64,000 nt of DNA from Lachnospiraceae bacterium XBB1006 (GCA_900115795.1 FOXT01000004.1:1-64000); one strand, 5' to 3'. Positions 8,403 through 18,940 are shown, numbered from the stretch's first letter. Program-made: numbers and translations. Notes: generated by a model not told the origin, from the sequence alone.

Positions 8403-8531
8403 TTGCGAAACTCTTATGCCACGACCGTGGCATGTTGAATTTGCATAAAAATCGTTCTCGCAAGTTAACTTGCAGAGACGATTTATTATGCAAATTGCTC
8501 ATGCGGCATTCGCCGCAGAGCAGTTTCGCAA
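8403..8531. repeat. 129-nt cloverleaf-like inverted-repeat element between panB and panC
   Basis: The outer arms TTGCGAAACT (8403-8412) and AGTTTCGCAA (8522-8531) are exact inverted repeats. They enclose three hairpins. Hairpin 1: ATGCCACG/CGTGGCAT (8416-8433, 2-nt loop). Hairpin 2: a 59-nt near-perfect palindrome (8438-8496) centred on AAGTTAACTT. Hairpin 3: GCTC-a-TGCGGC/GCCGCA-GAGC (8497-8521, ATTC loop). Hairpins 2 and 3 abut each other and the outer stem without a gap. There is no T tract, so it is not a simple terminator. It may be a small MITE-like mobile repeat or a structured intercistronic RNA in the pan operon. No coding capacity is evident. Confidence 0.8.
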
Positions 8532-8569
8532 ATACCTAAAAGTTATATCAAATAGAGGAGGCATGTAAC

Positions 8570-9412
8570 ATGCAGATTGTAACGACGATTAAAGAAGTAA
8601 GAGAAATTGTGAAAGACTGGAAGAAACAGGAGTTGTCAATTGGGTATGTTCCGACAATGGGATATCTTCACGAAGGACATGCAAGCTTGATTAAGGCAGC
8701 AAGAAAAGGAAATGATCGTGTAGTTGTTTCTATTTTTGTAAATCCTATGCAATTTGGACCAACAGAGGATTTGGCAAGCTATCCACGTGATCTTGAAAAA
8801 GATGCGGCATTGTGCGAAGCAGAAGGGGTGGACTTGATTTTCCATCCGGAACCGGAAGAAATGTACGATGAGAGCTTTTGTTCCTTTACTGATATCAATG
8901 GATTGTCCGATGCCCTTTGCGGATTGAGCCGACCAATTCACTTCCGCGGGGTATGTACCGTGCTTAATAAGTTCTTTAACATTATTACGCCGGATCGGGC
9001 CTATTTTGGACAAAAGGATGCACAGCAGGCGGCAATTGTAAAACAGTTTGTAAAAGACTTGAATATTCCGGTAGAGATTATTCGTTGTCCGATTATTCGT
9101 GAGGAAGACGGATTGGCAAAGAGTTCCCGGAATACTTACCTTTCTGAAGAAGAACGGAAGGCAGCATTGTGCTTATCGAAAGCAGTTTTCTTAGGTCAGG
9201 AAATGGTACAAAAGGGTGAAACCAATGCGAAAACCGTAACCGATGCCATGATTGCACGCATTAAGGAGGAGCCGTTGGCGGATATAGAATATGTGAAAGC
9301 AGTGAATGGACTGACCATGAAAGATGTGGAAGAAATTAAGGCGCCAACATTGGTGGCTATGGCAGTGCGCATTGGAACTACGCGTTTAATTGACAACTTT
9401 GTTGTAGAATAG
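8570..9412 (+). CDS. panC: Pantothenate synthetase (PanC)
   Basis: This 280-residue enzyme condenses pantoate with beta-alanine using ATP, via a pantoyl-adenylate. It shows the PTMGYLHEGHASLIKAA motif, in which HEGH is the nucleotidyl-transferase HIGH-type signature. VVVSIFVNPMQFGPTEDLASYP, the FGQKDAQQAAIV loop and DGLAKSSRNTYLS (substrate/ATP-binding KMSKS-like region) follow. Length is standard. The ribosome site AGAGGAGG (8554-8561) lies 8 nt before ATG 8570. No panD follows, so beta-alanine must come from a gene elsewhere or another route. The end is 8 nt from coaBC. Confidence 0.96.
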   Translation: MQIVTTIKEVREIVKDWKKQELSIGYVPTMGYLHEGHASLIKAARKGNDRVVVSIFVNPMQFGPTEDLASYPRDLEKDAALCEAEGVDLIFHPEPEEMYDESFCSFTDINGLSDALCGLSRPIHFRGVCTVLNKFFNIITPDRAYFGQKDAQQAAIVKQFVKDLNIPVEIIRCPIIREEDGLAKSSRNTYLSEEERKAALCLSKAVFLGQEMVQKGETNAKTVTDAMIARIKEEPLADIEYVKAVNGLTMKDVEEIKAPTLVAMAVRIGTTRLIDNFVVE

Positions 9413-9420
9413 GAGGCAGT

Positions 9421-10605
9421 ATGTTAAAAGGGAAGACGGTGCTTTTAGGGGTGACCGGTAGTATTGCAGCCTATAAGATTGCAAATCTGGCTAGTATGCT
9501 GGTGAAGTTGCATGCAGATGTGCATGTGATTATGACACAGAATGCAACCAATTTTATTCATCCTATCACATTTGAAACCCTGACTCAGAATAAATGTCTG
9601 GTAGATACCTTTGATCGAAATTTTCAGTTTGAGGTAGAGCATGTTTCTTTGGGAAAAAAGGCGGACATCGTAATGATTGCTCCGGCATCTGCAAACGTAA
9701 TTGGAAAACTTGCCTGTGGTATAGCGGATGATATGTTAACGACTACGGTTTTGGCAACGAAGGCGCCGGTTTATGTATCACCGGCGATGAATGTGACCAT
9801 GTATGAGAACGCAATTGTACAGGATAACCTGGAAAAGCTTCGCAAATTTGGGGTGCACGTAATTGAACCTGCAGAGGGTTTTTTGGCATGCCGCGATTCC
9901 GGAAAGGGAAAAATGCCGGAACCGGAGGTTCTGCTTAACTATATAGAAAGAGAAATTGCCTTTGAAAAGGATTTGGCCGGAAAGAAGATTCTTATTACGG
10001 CAGGACCAACCAGAGAGGCAATCGATCCGGTGCGTTTTTTGTCCAATCATTCCACCGGAAAGATGGGCTACGCCGTTGCACGCGCTGCAATGCTTCGCGG
10101 GGCAAGTGTCACTTTGGTTACCGGGCCTACGCAAATTGCACCGCCACCGTTCGTGGATGTGGTTTCTTGCATGTCAGCAGCAGATATGGCAGATGCGGTT
10201 TTGTCAAGGAAGGAATCCCAGGATGCGTTTGTTTTGTCAGCGGCCGTAGCAGATTATACACCGCTACATACAGCAGCCGAGAAGATTAAGAAATCCGAAG
10301 GCGAGCAGAGCCTGGCGTTGACGAATACCGTGGATATTTTAAAGACGTTAGGAGAAACAAAGAAGGATAATCAGTTTTTATGCGGTTTTTGTATGGAAAC
10401 AGAGGATCTTCTTGCGAGAGCGGAAGAGAAGCGTATTCGCAAACATGCGGATCTTATGGTGGCGAATAACCTGAAGGAGGAGGGAGCCGGCTTTGGCACC
10501 GATACCAATGTGGTTACGATTTTTAGCAAAGACGGAAAAAGAAGTTTGCCAAAGATGAGTAAGGAAGAAGTAGCTCATGAACTTTTAAACGAGATTATAA
10601 AATAA
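9421..10605 (+). CDS. coaBC: Bifunctional phosphopantothenoylcysteine decarboxylase/synthetase (CoaBC)
   Basis: This 394-residue fusion performs two consecutive CoA-synthesis steps: ligation of cysteine to 4'-phosphopantothenate (CoaB) and FMN-dependent decarboxylation to 4'-phosphopantetheine (CoaC). The N-terminal CoaC half begins GKTVLLGVTGSIAAYKIANL, with the SPAMNVTMYENA motif and the ACRDSGKGKMPEP flap. The CoaB half starts near residue 187 with ILITAGPTREAIDPVRFLSN and HSTGKMGYAVA, then LSAAVADYTP and the CMETEDLLARAEEK..KHADLMVANN segment. It is the last gene of the pan/CoA operon, and a hairpin terminator overlaps the stop codon. Confidence 0.96.
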   Translation: MLKGKTVLLGVTGSIAAYKIANLASMLVKLHADVHVIMTQNATNFIHPITFETLTQNKCLVDTFDRNFQFEVEHVSLGKKADIVMIAPASANVIGKLACGIADDMLTTTVLATKAPVYVSPAMNVTMYENAIVQDNLEKLRKFGVHVIEPAEGFLACRDSGKGKMPEPEVLLNYIEREIAFEKDLAGKKILITAGPTREAIDPVRFLSNHSTGKMGYAVARAAMLRGASVTLVTGPTQIAPPPFVDVVSCMSAADMADAVLSRKESQDAFVLSAAVADYTPLHTAAEKIKKSEGEQSLALTNTVDILKTLGETKKDNQFLCGFCMETEDLLARAEEKRIRKHADLMVANNLKEEGAGFGTDTNVVTIFSKDGKRSLPKMSKEEVAHELLNEIIK

Positions 10606-10631
10606 AAAGAGGCGCGAAAGCGCTTCTTTTT
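10604..10631 (+). terminator. Rho-independent terminator after coaBC
   Basis: The stem AAAAAGAGGCGC/GCGCTTCTTTTT with a GAAA tetraloop is followed by T residues that form part of the stem, giving a likely bidirectional A/T-flanked hairpin. It begins within the coaBC stop codon. Confidence 0.85.
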
Positions 10632-10668
10632 GCATATGGTATACAAAAGATAGTTCTTGAGGGTCAAC

Positions 10669-10884
10669 ATGAATACATGTAAAATGCAGTCTCGTACAAC
10701 ACAGGGAATGAAATTCCCGAAGTTTGAAACAGCAAAAGACATGACGGTTGCAATGGCGTATGTTCCATGGCAGAATTTTGGCGAAGTATACGAACCAGAC
10801 AAAGCACTTCGCATTGGCACCGTTTTTCCGGAGCTTAACAAGCCTTTTAAAGGAAGGGGGTGCAATGGTAGAAATGGCATGTAA
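10669..10884 (+). CDS. cotJA: Spore coat associated protein CotJA
   Basis: This 71-residue protein has the family core MAYVPWQNFGEVYEPDKAL followed by RIGTVFPELNKPFKGRGC. CotJA is a small cytoplasm-made protein deposited in the inner spore coat with CotJC and CotJB. I chose ATG 10669, preceded by GAGGG (10659-10663); an in-frame TTG at 10657 is less likely. The 3' end overlaps cotJB by 20 nt. The gene lies directly behind the coaBC terminator, so it must have its own promoter, which in this family is normally mother-cell (SigE) dependent. I could not identify one with confidence. Confidence 0.9.
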   Translation: MNTCKMQSRTTQGMKFPKFETAKDMTVAMAYVPWQNFGEVYEPDKALRIGTVFPELNKPFKGRGCNGRNGM

Positions 10885-11134
10885 CATGGAACAAAGTAAA
10901 TTATTAAATTGGATTAGCATGGTGGGCTTTGCGGCTATGGATATGGCAGAGTACTTAGATACGCATCCTATGGATCTGGATGCAATGGAGTATTATAACC
11001 ACCTTAACAAAATGAAAAATCAGGCAGAACGGGATTATGCTGCGAATTATGGACCGTTAACACTTGGCACATTTACGCCGGAAAATAAGTGGTGCTGGTC
11101 CGTAACACCATGGCCATGGGAAGGGGGAATGTAG
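10865..11134 (+). CDS. cotJB: Spore coat protein CotJB
   Basis: This 89-residue protein has the CotJB pattern: SKLLNWISMVGFAAMDMAEYLDTHPMDLDAMEYYNHL, then YAANYGPLTLGT, and a Trp-rich tail WCWSVTPWPWEGGM. The open frame extends much further upstream, but ATG 10865, behind AGGAAGGGGG (10851-10860), gives the normal length and overlaps cotJA by 20 nt. CotJC follows after one base. Role: partner of CotJA and CotJC in inner coat assembly, known from Bacillus. Confidence 0.9.
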   Translation: MVEMACNMEQSKLLNWISMVGFAAMDMAEYLDTHPMDLDAMEYYNHLNKMKNQAERDYAANYGPLTLGTFTPENKWCWSVTPWPWEGGM

Positions 11135-11135
11135 G

Positions 11136-11702
11136 ATGTGGAATTATGAAAAAAGATTGCAATATCCGGTACACATTACCCAGACGAATCCAAAGGTTGC
11201 GCAGTTTATTATTAGTCAGTATGGCGGACCGGATGGAGAATTGTCGGCTTCTATGCGTTATCTTGCACAGCGCTATACCATGCCGTATAACGAGGTAAAA
11301 GGTCTTTTGACGGATATTGGAACGGAAGAATTGGCACATATGGAAATGATTTGCGCGATTGTATATCAGCTGACGAAAAATCTGACACCGGAGGAAATAA
11401 AGGCTAGCGGATTTGATAAGTATTATGTGGATCATACCCTTGGTTTGTGGCCACAGGCAGCTGGCGGATTACCGCAAAACGCAGTGGAATTCCAGTCGAA
11501 AGGGGATCCTATCACGGATTTATTTGAGAACATGGCAGCGGAACAAAAGGCAAGAACCACCTATGACAACATTCTTCGCCTTGTGAAAGAACCGGAGATT
11601 GCTGATCCGATTCGTTTTTTGCGAGAGCGCGAAATTGTTCATTTTCAACGCTTTGGGGAAACAAAACGTACTAGTAATCTTATCCCAAGTTTGATACAAT
11701 AG
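11136..11702 (+). CDS. cotJC: Spore coat CotJC, manganese-catalase family
   Basis: This 188-residue member of the di-manganese catalase family begins MWNYEKRLQYPVHITQTNP. Candidate metal ligands lie in a four-helix bundle: IGTEELAHMEMI (Glu-Glu-x-x-His), AAEQKART (Glu), and REREIVHFQRF (Glu...His). The family length for CotJC is about 190 residues, so the protein is complete. It ends the cotJABC operon. Related proteins in Clostridioides difficile spores have catalase activity; activity here is inferred from the retained ligands. Confidence 0.93.
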   Translation: MWNYEKRLQYPVHITQTNPKVAQFIISQYGGPDGELSASMRYLAQRYTMPYNEVKGLLTDIGTEELAHMEMICAIVYQLTKNLTPEEIKASGFDKYYVDHTLGLWPQAAGGLPQNAVEFQSKGDPITDLFENMAAEQKARTTYDNILRLVKEPEIADPIRFLREREIVHFQRFGETKRTSNLIPSLIQ

Positions 11703-11730
11703 AACTATCGAGAAGAAAGAAGGCTTTAGA

Positions 11731-12852
11731 ATGAAGAAAGAGCACTTAGATCAGATAGTAAGCCTGCGGCATGAACTGCATGAACATGCAGAACTGTCTA
11801 TGCAGGAGACGTTTACAAAGAACCGTTTATATGCATTTGTAAAGGAAAACACCGACCTTATTCTAGAAGATAGGGGCCGGTGGTTTTATGCATTAAAAAA
11901 AGGCGCGGACTCCACCAAAAAACCGGTGGCATTTCGGGCGGATTTTGATGCAGTTGCCATTGCGGAGACCTGTGATTTACCTTATTTGTCAAAGAATCCG
12001 GGGGTAGGTCATAAATGCGGTCACGATGGACATGCAAGCGTTTTATGTGGATTGGCATTGGCACTCTCTGAAACGATACCACCGCAAGATACCTATTTGG
12101 TCTTTCAACATGCAGAGGAAACCGGAGAAGGAGGCGAAGAGTGCGCGCGTTTGATGAAGGAAAAGCAGATTGGAAGAGTCTACGCTTTTCATAATCGAAG
12201 CGGTTATCCGCGGCATGCAGTGGTTTATCGACGTGGGTTAACCCAATGTGCATCTAAGGGATTGACGATTTCCTTTGTCGGCAAGCCGGCACATGCCAGT
12301 CAGCCGGAGGATGGTGTGAATCCGGCACATGCCATTGCCACCATCATTTTGTATGCGGAGGAATTGGTGCAGTCAGATCAGTTTGAAGAAATGGTATTGT
12401 GTTCTGTGATTCATACGGAAATTGGCCACAAGAATTTCGGTGTGAATGCCAGCACCGGCGAAGTATCCATGACCCTGCGCGCCAACAGGGAAGAGGAAAT
12501 GGAACGGTTAGAGCAGCTTTTGCGTCAGAAGGCGCAGACGCTTGCAAAAGAACAGCAGATGCAGGTATCGTTTGCTGTATGCGATCCCTTCCCGGAGACC
12601 CGTAATCATGACGATGCATTGGATGCAGTGCTTGCTGTAGCCGAAAAACAAGGGCTTAAGATCCTGTCCATGGAACAGCCTTGGCGTGCGTCGGAGGATT
12701 TTGGGTATTACACGAAACAAACCAGCGGCGCAATGATTTATATTGGAAACGGAGAAACGTATCCTATGGTACATACCGGGGAGTATGATTTTTGCGATGA
12801 AATAATACCGACTGTGGTAACGTTATTTTATGCGTTGGCCATGGAGAACTAA
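11731..12852 (+). CDS. M20 family amidohydrolase/metallopeptidase
   Basis: This 373-residue zinc-dependent hydrolase is of the M20D (IAA-amino acid hydrolase/HipO-like) group. Key segments are FRADFDAVAI (68-77, metal Asp), HKCGHDGH (94-101, metal His and catalytic Asp), QHAEETGEGG (catalytic and bridging Glu pair), and a dimerisation domain beginning GLTISFVGKPAHASQPEDGVNPAHA. SEDFGYY near the C-terminus supplies another metal-site region. It probably hydrolyses N-acyl amino acids or small peptides; the substrate cannot be read from sequence. It has its own ribosome site (GAAAGAAGG) and sits 10 nt before glpK. Confidence 0.88.
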   Translation: MKKEHLDQIVSLRHELHEHAELSMQETFTKNRLYAFVKENTDLILEDRGRWFYALKKGADSTKKPVAFRADFDAVAIAETCDLPYLSKNPGVGHKCGHDGHASVLCGLALALSETIPPQDTYLVFQHAEETGEGGEECARLMKEKQIGRVYAFHNRSGYPRHAVVYRRGLTQCASKGLTISFVGKPAHASQPEDGVNPAHAIATIILYAEELVQSDQFEEMVLCSVIHTEIGHKNFGVNASTGEVSMTLRANREEEMERLEQLLRQKAQTLAKEQQMQVSFAVCDPFPETRNHDDALDAVLAVAEKQGLKILSMEQPWRASEDFGYYTKQTSGAMIYIGNGETYPMVHTGEYDFCDEIIPTVVTLFYALAMEN

Positions 12853-14367
<1,515 letters not shown>

Positions 14368-14414
14368 GTCTAATGTTGTAGTCGCTTGCATAGATAAAAG
14401 AAAAAAGGATTTGT

Positions 14415-15335
14415 ATGATTGCCATTTATGCAAGACAGTCGATGGAACGAAAAGGAAGCGTCAGTGTAGCGACGCAGATAGAAATATGCCACTCTTATAT
14501 GCAGGAAGAGCCCGTCGTCTATGCAGATGTAGGGTTTAGCGGTAAGAATTTAAAGCGACCAAAGTTAACAGAGTTACTTGAGGCTTGCAAAGAGGGAGCG
14601 ATATCAGCGGTTTATGTATATAAGCTGGATCGTATTAGTCGTTCTTTATATGATTTTGCCGGGTTGATGGAGCTTTTTAATAAAAAGCAAATACGATTTG
14701 TTTCTTGTACCGAATGGTTTGATACACAAACCCCGATGGGGCGCGCCATGTTGTCTATGGCCGCAACGTTTGCACAACTGGAAAGGGAGACGATTTCCCA
14801 GCGCGTGGCTGATGTGTATGCAAAACAATGTCGGATGGGGGCGTATATGGGCGGGCAGACACCCTTTGGATTTAGCGTATGCGCGTCTGGTGGTCTAAGG
14901 GTAAATCCGCAAGAAGCAGCGGTAATAGAAGAATTATTTGAACGGTATGCAACAGGGAAGGAAACCTATGAAAGTTTAAGTGACTGGTGTAGGCAAAAGA
15001 ATATTCGGGGCAAACGTGGGCAACTATTAAAAGCCCCCCGGATTGGCGAATTTCTGCGTAACCCGTTGTATGCAAGGGCGGGAGCAGGCACCCTTTCTTA
15101 TGCTAAAAAAGCAGGTATCGAGGTTTGCTTGCCAATAGAAGGCCACGGATTTTATCGCTATAAAGAAGAAAAAAATCTCTGGGTGGGAACGCCGCATCAA
15201 GGAATTGTAAGGGACGACGTATTTGTACAGGTGCAATGTATCCGGAAAAAACGCTTTGGGGAAGCATTACGTATTACCCAGGAGCACCTGGATTCGAAAA
15301 ACTTTTATGCATTTAATCCGGAGATTGACGGTTAG
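14415..15335 (+). CDS. Short large-type serine recombinase
   Basis: This 306-residue site-specific recombinase has an intact resolvase catalytic domain: IAIYARQSMERKGSVSVATQ (nucleophile Ser9), VYKLDRISRSLYDF (catalytic Arg) and TPMGRAMLSMAATFAQLERETIS. A recombinase domain follows (GGQTPFGF, then EEAAVIEELFERYATG-like helix and LRNPLYAR), to about residue 220. The coiled-coil/zinc-ribbon tail of ordinary large serine recombinases (450-600 residues) is missing. No other phage, ICE or transposon gene is adjacent, and the flanks are housekeeping genes (glpK, gltX). It could be a domesticated recombinase, a minimal transposon remnant or a DNA-inversion enzyme. No att-like repeats were recognised beside it. 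Confidence 0.85.
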   Translation: MIAIYARQSMERKGSVSVATQIEICHSYMQEEPVVYADVGFSGKNLKRPKLTELLEACKEGAISAVYVYKLDRISRSLYDFAGLMELFNKKQIRFVSCTEWFDTQTPMGRAMLSMAATFAQLERETISQRVADVYAKQCRMGAYMGGQTPFGFSVCASGGLRVNPQEAAVIEELFERYATGKETYESLSDWCRQKNIRGKRGQLLKAPRIGEFLRNPLYARAGAGTLSYAKKAGIEVCLPIEGHGFYRYKEEKNLWVGTPHQGIVRDDVFVQVQCIRKKRFGEALRITQEHLDSKNFYAFNPEIDG

Positions 15336-15339
15336 ACTA

Positions 15340-15367
15340 TTGAAAAGAGAACAGATTATGGTATAAT
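15340..15367 (+). promoter_or_regulatory. Sigma-A promoter of gltX
   Basis: TTGAAA (15340-15345), 16-bp spacer, TATAAT (15362-15367) with TG one base upstream of the -10 (TGGTATAAT). It sits directly after the recombinase stop and about 60 nt before the gltX start. Confidence 0.75.
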
Positions 15368-15381
15368 ACTAAAAGTGTAAG

Positions 15382-15405
15382 TGTGCCGCGGTTATCCGCG
15401 GCACA
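15382..15405 (+). repeat. Perfect GC-rich hairpin in the gltX leader
   Basis: TGTGCCGCGG, loop TTAT, CCGCGGCACA: a perfect 10-bp stem directly after the predicted transcription start. It is followed by AAATAAATAG rather than T residues, so it is not a normal terminator. It may stabilise the mRNA or be bound by a protein. No T-box sequence is present. Confidence 0.7.
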
Positions 15406-15427
15406 AATAAATAGAAAGGGTGTAAAT

Positions 15428-16882
15428 ATGAAAATTAGAACACGCTATGCTCCAAGCCCAACCGGCAGGATGCATGTAGGAAATTTAAGATCCGCTTTAT
15501 ATGAGTTTTTAATTGCGAAACATGAGGGTGGTGACTTCATGTTGCGAATCGAAGATACAGATCAGGAGCGTTTCGTAGAAGGCGCTACGGAAATTATTTA
15601 TCGAACCTTAGAGATGACCGGATTGGTTCATGATGAAGGTCCGGACAAGGATGGCGGTTATGGCCCATATGTGCAGAGTGAACGTATGAAGACCGGCATC
15701 TATATGAAATATGCACAGGAACTGGTAGAGAAAGGAGAGGCGTACTATTGCTTCTGCGATAAAGAACGTCTGGATTCCCTGAAGACCGAGATTGTGGATG
15801 GAAAAGAGATTACGGTTTACGATAAGCATTGTCTTTCCTTGTCGAAGGAAGAAGTTGAGAAGAACTTAGCGGAAGGAAAACCTTTTGTTATTCGACAGAA
15901 CAATCCAACGGAAGGAACGACAACCTTCCATGACGAATTGTACGGAGATATTACGGTAGATAACAGCGAACTTGATGATATGATTTTGATTAAGTCCGAT
16001 GGATACCCAACCTACAATTTTGCTAACGTAATTGACGATCATACCATGAATATTACTCACGTGGTACGTGGTAATGAGTATTTGTCTTCTTCTCCAAAAT
16101 ATAACCGTTTGTATGAAGCCTTTGGATGGGACGTTCCGGTTTATGTGCATTTGCCATTGATTACGGATGAGAATCATAAGAAATTATCAAAGCGAAGCGG
16201 ACATGCATCCTTTGAAGATTTATTGGAACAGGGATTTTTGCCGGAAGCAGTTGTGAACTATATCGCATTGCTTGGCTGGAGTCCGGAAGATAATCGTGAG
16301 ATTTTCTCCTTGGAGGAGTTGATTAAGGAATTTGATTATCATAGAATTAGTAAATCACCGGCGGTATTCGATATTCAGAAGCTTCGTTGGATGAATGGCG
16401 AATATTTTAAGGCAATGGATCCGGAGAAGTTCTATGAGCTTGCACTTCCGTATTTGAAGGAAGTTCTTAAGAAAGACTTTGACTTAAAGAAGATTGCAGG
16501 TATGGTACAGACGCGTATCGAGACATTTTTGGATATAAAGGATCACATCGATTTCTTCGAGGAATTGCCGGAATATGATGTGGCGATGTATACACATAAG
16601 AAGATGAAGACCAATGCAGAGACGTCTCTTAAGGTATTAGAGGAGGTTCTGCCAATTCTTCAGAGTACAGATGATTACAGTAATGATGCCCTGTATGAGA
16701 CATTATGCGGTTACATTTCCGAGAATGGTTATAAGAATGGTTATGTAATGTGGCCAATTCGTACAGCCGTTTCCGGTAAACAGATGACACCGGGTGGCGC
16801 AACGGAGTTAATGGAATTGCTTGGAAAGGAAGAATCCATTGCTCGTATTACAAAGGGAATCGAGAAGCTGAAAGCTTGTTAA
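15428..16882 (+). CDS. gltX: Glutamyl-tRNA synthetase (GltX)
   Basis: This 484-residue class I aminoacyl-tRNA synthetase charges tRNA-Glu, and often tRNA-Gln in Clostridia. It begins [20 protein letters not shown] (the HIGH motif appears as HVGN) and continues [14 protein letters not shown]. The KMSKS-type loop is [16 protein letters not shown] chose ATG 15428 because AAAGGG (15415-15420) lies 7 nt upstream; a longer in-frame extension to 15383 runs through the leader hairpin and is unlikely. The last bases overlap the start of the helicase gene. Confidence 0.96.
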   Translation: MKIRTRYAPSPTGRMHVGNLRSALYEFLIAKHEGGDFMLRIEDTDQERFVEGATEIIYRTLEMTGLVHDEGPDKDGGYGPYVQSERMKTGIYMKYAQELVEKGEAYYCFCDKERLDSLKTEIVDGKEITVYDKHCLSLSKEEVEKNLAEGKPFVIRQNNPTEGTTTFHDELYGDITVDNSELDDMILIKSDGYPTYNFANVIDDHTMNITHVVRGNEYLSSSPKYNRLYEAFGWDVPVYVHLPLITDENHKKLSKRSGHASFEDLLEQGFLPEAVVNYIALLGWSPEDNREIFSLEELIKEFDYHRISKSPAVFDIQKLRWMNGEYFKAMDPEKFYELALPYLKEVLKKDFDLKKIAGMVQTRIETFLDIKDHIDFFEELPEYDVAMYTHKKMKTNAETSLKVLEEVLPILQSTDDYSNDALYETLCGYISENGYKNGYVMWPIRTAVSGKQMTPGGATELMELLGKEESIARITKGIEKLKAC

Positions 16883-18606
16883 GATTAAATGAACAACAAC
16901 AGGAGGTATGTCAGCACGTGGAAGGTCCAATCCTCGTGCTGGCGGCTCCGGGTAGCGGAAAGACCAATGTGATTTGTCATCGCCTGCTAACGTTACTTAA
17001 GGATGAGCATGTGCCACCGCAATCCATTTGTGTGATGACGTTTACGAAAGCCGCTGCACGTTCCATGCAGGAACGATTTTTTTCTTTATTAGGACATTCA
17101 GAGAGCGTAGCCATGGGAACGATTCATGGACTGTGCTATCGCATTTTATCAAAGCATAGATCGCAACCAATTTCTATTTTAAATGAATTACAGAAGCTTG
17201 ATTTACTTCGTAGCATGTTACATCGATACAATCCGAATCTGATTCTCGGAGATGAGTTACTACAAAAAACCGCTGCCAGGCTTTCGTATCTGGCGAATCA
17301 TACACCGCTGCAGGAGACTTGGTATGTACGATATCAGAAGGAAAAAGAACGTCTTCAGGTGATGGATTACGATGATTTGGTAAATCAGACAGTGGAGCTG
17401 TTAGAAAGCGATGCATCCATTCGGGAAACCTGGCAACAGGCTTTTTCGCATTATATGGTGGATGAATTTCAAGATGTGAATGCTATGCAACTACGCTTGC
17501 TGTGGTTGCTGTCAGAGCAGACGAAAAATGTTATGGTTGTTGGAGATGATGACCAGGCAATTTATGGCTTTCGTGGTTCTATGCCGGGAATTTTTCGGGA
17601 ATTTGAGAACCTTTATCCGGGATGCCGGACTTGTTATCTGTCCACAAACTATCGCAGCCATACGGAAATCATGACGAAGGCACAGGGGCTCATTTCACAT
17701 AATCAAGGAAGGTATGAAAAAATCATTCATGGAGCAAAGGGAAAAGGTGGAAGCGTGGTACTTACAAACTATGAATCAAAAGAGGCTGCTTATGAAGGGC
17801 TGATCCATGCAATTATACAGGCTGAAAAAGACCTTCCCATGGGAGAGCAGATTGGTGTACTGTTTCGAAATGGGTATCAGATTCATGATTTTTTGTGGTA
17901 TGCTAAGAAAAAGGGGAAGGGATTTGGAAGGCAGAAAAAAAGAGAGCATCCCTTGGCAAAGGAGTTATTGCGATTCCTCCGGCTTATGTTAGACCCGGGG
18001 GATGTGGATGCATTGCTGGCGGTCATGAATCATCCGGATCAAGGACTGTCCCGTTTTTTTATCGGGAAGGGAAGATTTTCGTTGGAAGCTTACTGCAAGC
18101 ATGTACATGCTTGCCGGCAATGGGAGCAGGAGAATCGCATGCGGCGCTTTTTTCAGCAGCTTGGGGAGGCGAAACAATATGGACCGGCGCTTGGGGTGAA
18201 GTATCTGTTAATTGGCATGAACGTACAGGCATTTGTTGAAAGAAAAGAAAAAGATGAAGATTTAAATAGCATTATAGAAATGGCAAATACCTCGGTAACA
18301 TGGGAAGAATTTGAAAAGAAATTGGAGATGCTTTTGCAAAATAAGGACGAACCTATAAGGGAAAAGGAGCGGATTGTTTTCATGACGATGCATGGAGCCA
18401 AGGGATTGGAATACCATACGGTTTTTCTTCCGGAATTGATTGAGGATGTTCTGCCGGGGAAAAAGTGTGTGACGATAGAAAATATAGAAGAGGAGAGAAG
18501 AGTTCTATATGTTGCAATGACAAGGGCAAAAGTAAATTTGCATTTAAGCTATTATGGCAATCAGGCATCTCGATTTTTGCGAGAAATAGAAACGAGAGGG
18601 AAATAA
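16876..18606 (+). CDS. UvrD/Rep-like superfamily 1 DNA helicase, short form
   Basis: This 576-residue ATP-dependent 3'-5' helicase is of the UvrD/PcrA type. Walker A is LAAPGSGKT (22-30). Motif Ia is [17 protein letters not shown], motif II DEFQDVN, motif [16 protein letters not shown], motif IV LSTNYRS, motif [20 protein letters not shown], and motif [12 protein letters not shown]. It is shorter than PcrA/UvrD (700+), with a reduced 2B region and no C-terminal tail. The start TTG 16876 overlaps gltX by 7 nt; no strong ribosome site is seen, so translation is probably coupled. A terminator shared with the convergent genes follows. Role: DNA repair or replication helicase, exact pathway unknown. 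Confidence 0.9.
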   Translation: MLRLNEQQQEVCQHVEGPILVLAAPGSGKTNVICHRLLTLLKDEHVPPQSICVMTFTKAAARSMQERFFSLLGHSESVAMGTIHGLCYRILSKHRSQPISILNELQKLDLLRSMLHRYNPNLILGDELLQKTAARLSYLANHTPLQETWYVRYQKEKERLQVMDYDDLVNQTVELLESDASIRETWQQAFSHYMVDEFQDVNAMQLRLLWLLSEQTKNVMVVGDDDQAIYGFRGSMPGIFREFENLYPGCRTCYLSTNYRSHTEIMTKAQGLISHNQGRYEKIIHGAKGKGGSVVLTNYESKEAAYEGLIHAIIQAEKDLPMGEQIGVLFRNGYQIHDFLWYAKKKGKGFGRQKKREHPLAKELLRFLRLMLDPGDVDALLAVMNHPDQGLSRFFIGKGRFSLEAYCKHVHACRQWEQENRMRRFFQQLGEAKQYGPALGVKYLLIGMNVQAFVERKEKDEDLNSIIEMANTSVTWEEFEKKLEMLLQNKDEPIREKERIVFMTMHGAKGLEYHTVFLPELIEDVLPGKKCVTIENIEEERRVLYVAMTRAKVNLHLSYYGNQASRFLREIETRGK

Positions 18607-18618
18607 AATCCCTCTCGT
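18592..18618. terminator. Bidirectional terminator between helicase and DUF1292 genes
   Basis: ACGAGAGGGA (18592-18601) and TCCCTCTCGT (18609-18618) form a perfect 10-bp stem with a 7-nt A/T loop, between two convergent genes. The T tract is short in each direction (CTTT on plus). Confidence 0.75.
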
Positions 18619-18620
18619 CT

Positions 18621-18929
18621 TTACATTTCATCAAAAACATCTTCATCCATTAATTCATCCAATCGATCGGCAACGCGCTCGTATTCCTCATCGCTATCAA
18701 TGTTTTCTAAACGATAACCATCCTTATCCTCAAAATAGCGATATACATAAATCTCGTATTCGTCTGTTTCTGAATCGTATACTTCTTCCTGCGGTTCTAA
18801 GACAATGTAATTCTGGTTATCTAGTTCAAAAATCGTAAGTATCTCACAAGGAAGACTGGAGCCATCATCTAATTCTAAAGTAACCATCACATCATCATCT
18901 TCCATAGCCTGGCGAATATCTTCGTTCAT
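18621..18929 (-). CDS. DUF1292 family protein
   Basis: This small acidic 102-residue protein begins MNEDIRQAMEDDDVMVTLELDD. It has the DUF1292 core: DDGSSLPCEILTIFELD, then NYIVLEP and EIYVYRY, followed by DEEYERVADRLDEL. The family (YrzB-like) is widespread in Firmicutes and of unknown function. It lies 11 nt downstream of the HD-GYP gene on the same strand, so it is probably read from the promoter at 20068-20096. In many Clostridia DUF1292 genes sit near alaS/ruvX instead, so this pairing is worth noting. Confidence 0.88.
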   Translation of the reverse strand: MNEDIRQAMEDDDVMVTLELDDGSSLPCEILTIFELDNQNYIVLEPQEEVYDSETDEYEIYVYRYFEDKDGYRLENIDSDEEYERVADRLDELMDEDVFDEM

Positions 18930-18940
18930 TCTACACCTCT

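Noticed and set aside
8563-8568. ATGTAA start-stop just before the panC ATG
   Set aside because: Only 1 nt from the ribosome site, so it cannot be used efficiently; the real start at 8570 has ideal spacing.
10632-10668. TATACAAA box resembling a SigE -10 before cotJA
   Set aside because: No matching -35 lies at the proper distance because the coaBC terminator occupies that site; not strong enough to annotate.
15368-15427. T-box riboswitch before gltX
   Set aside because: The leader is too short and lacks the T-box sequence and specifier loop; only a simple hairpin is present.
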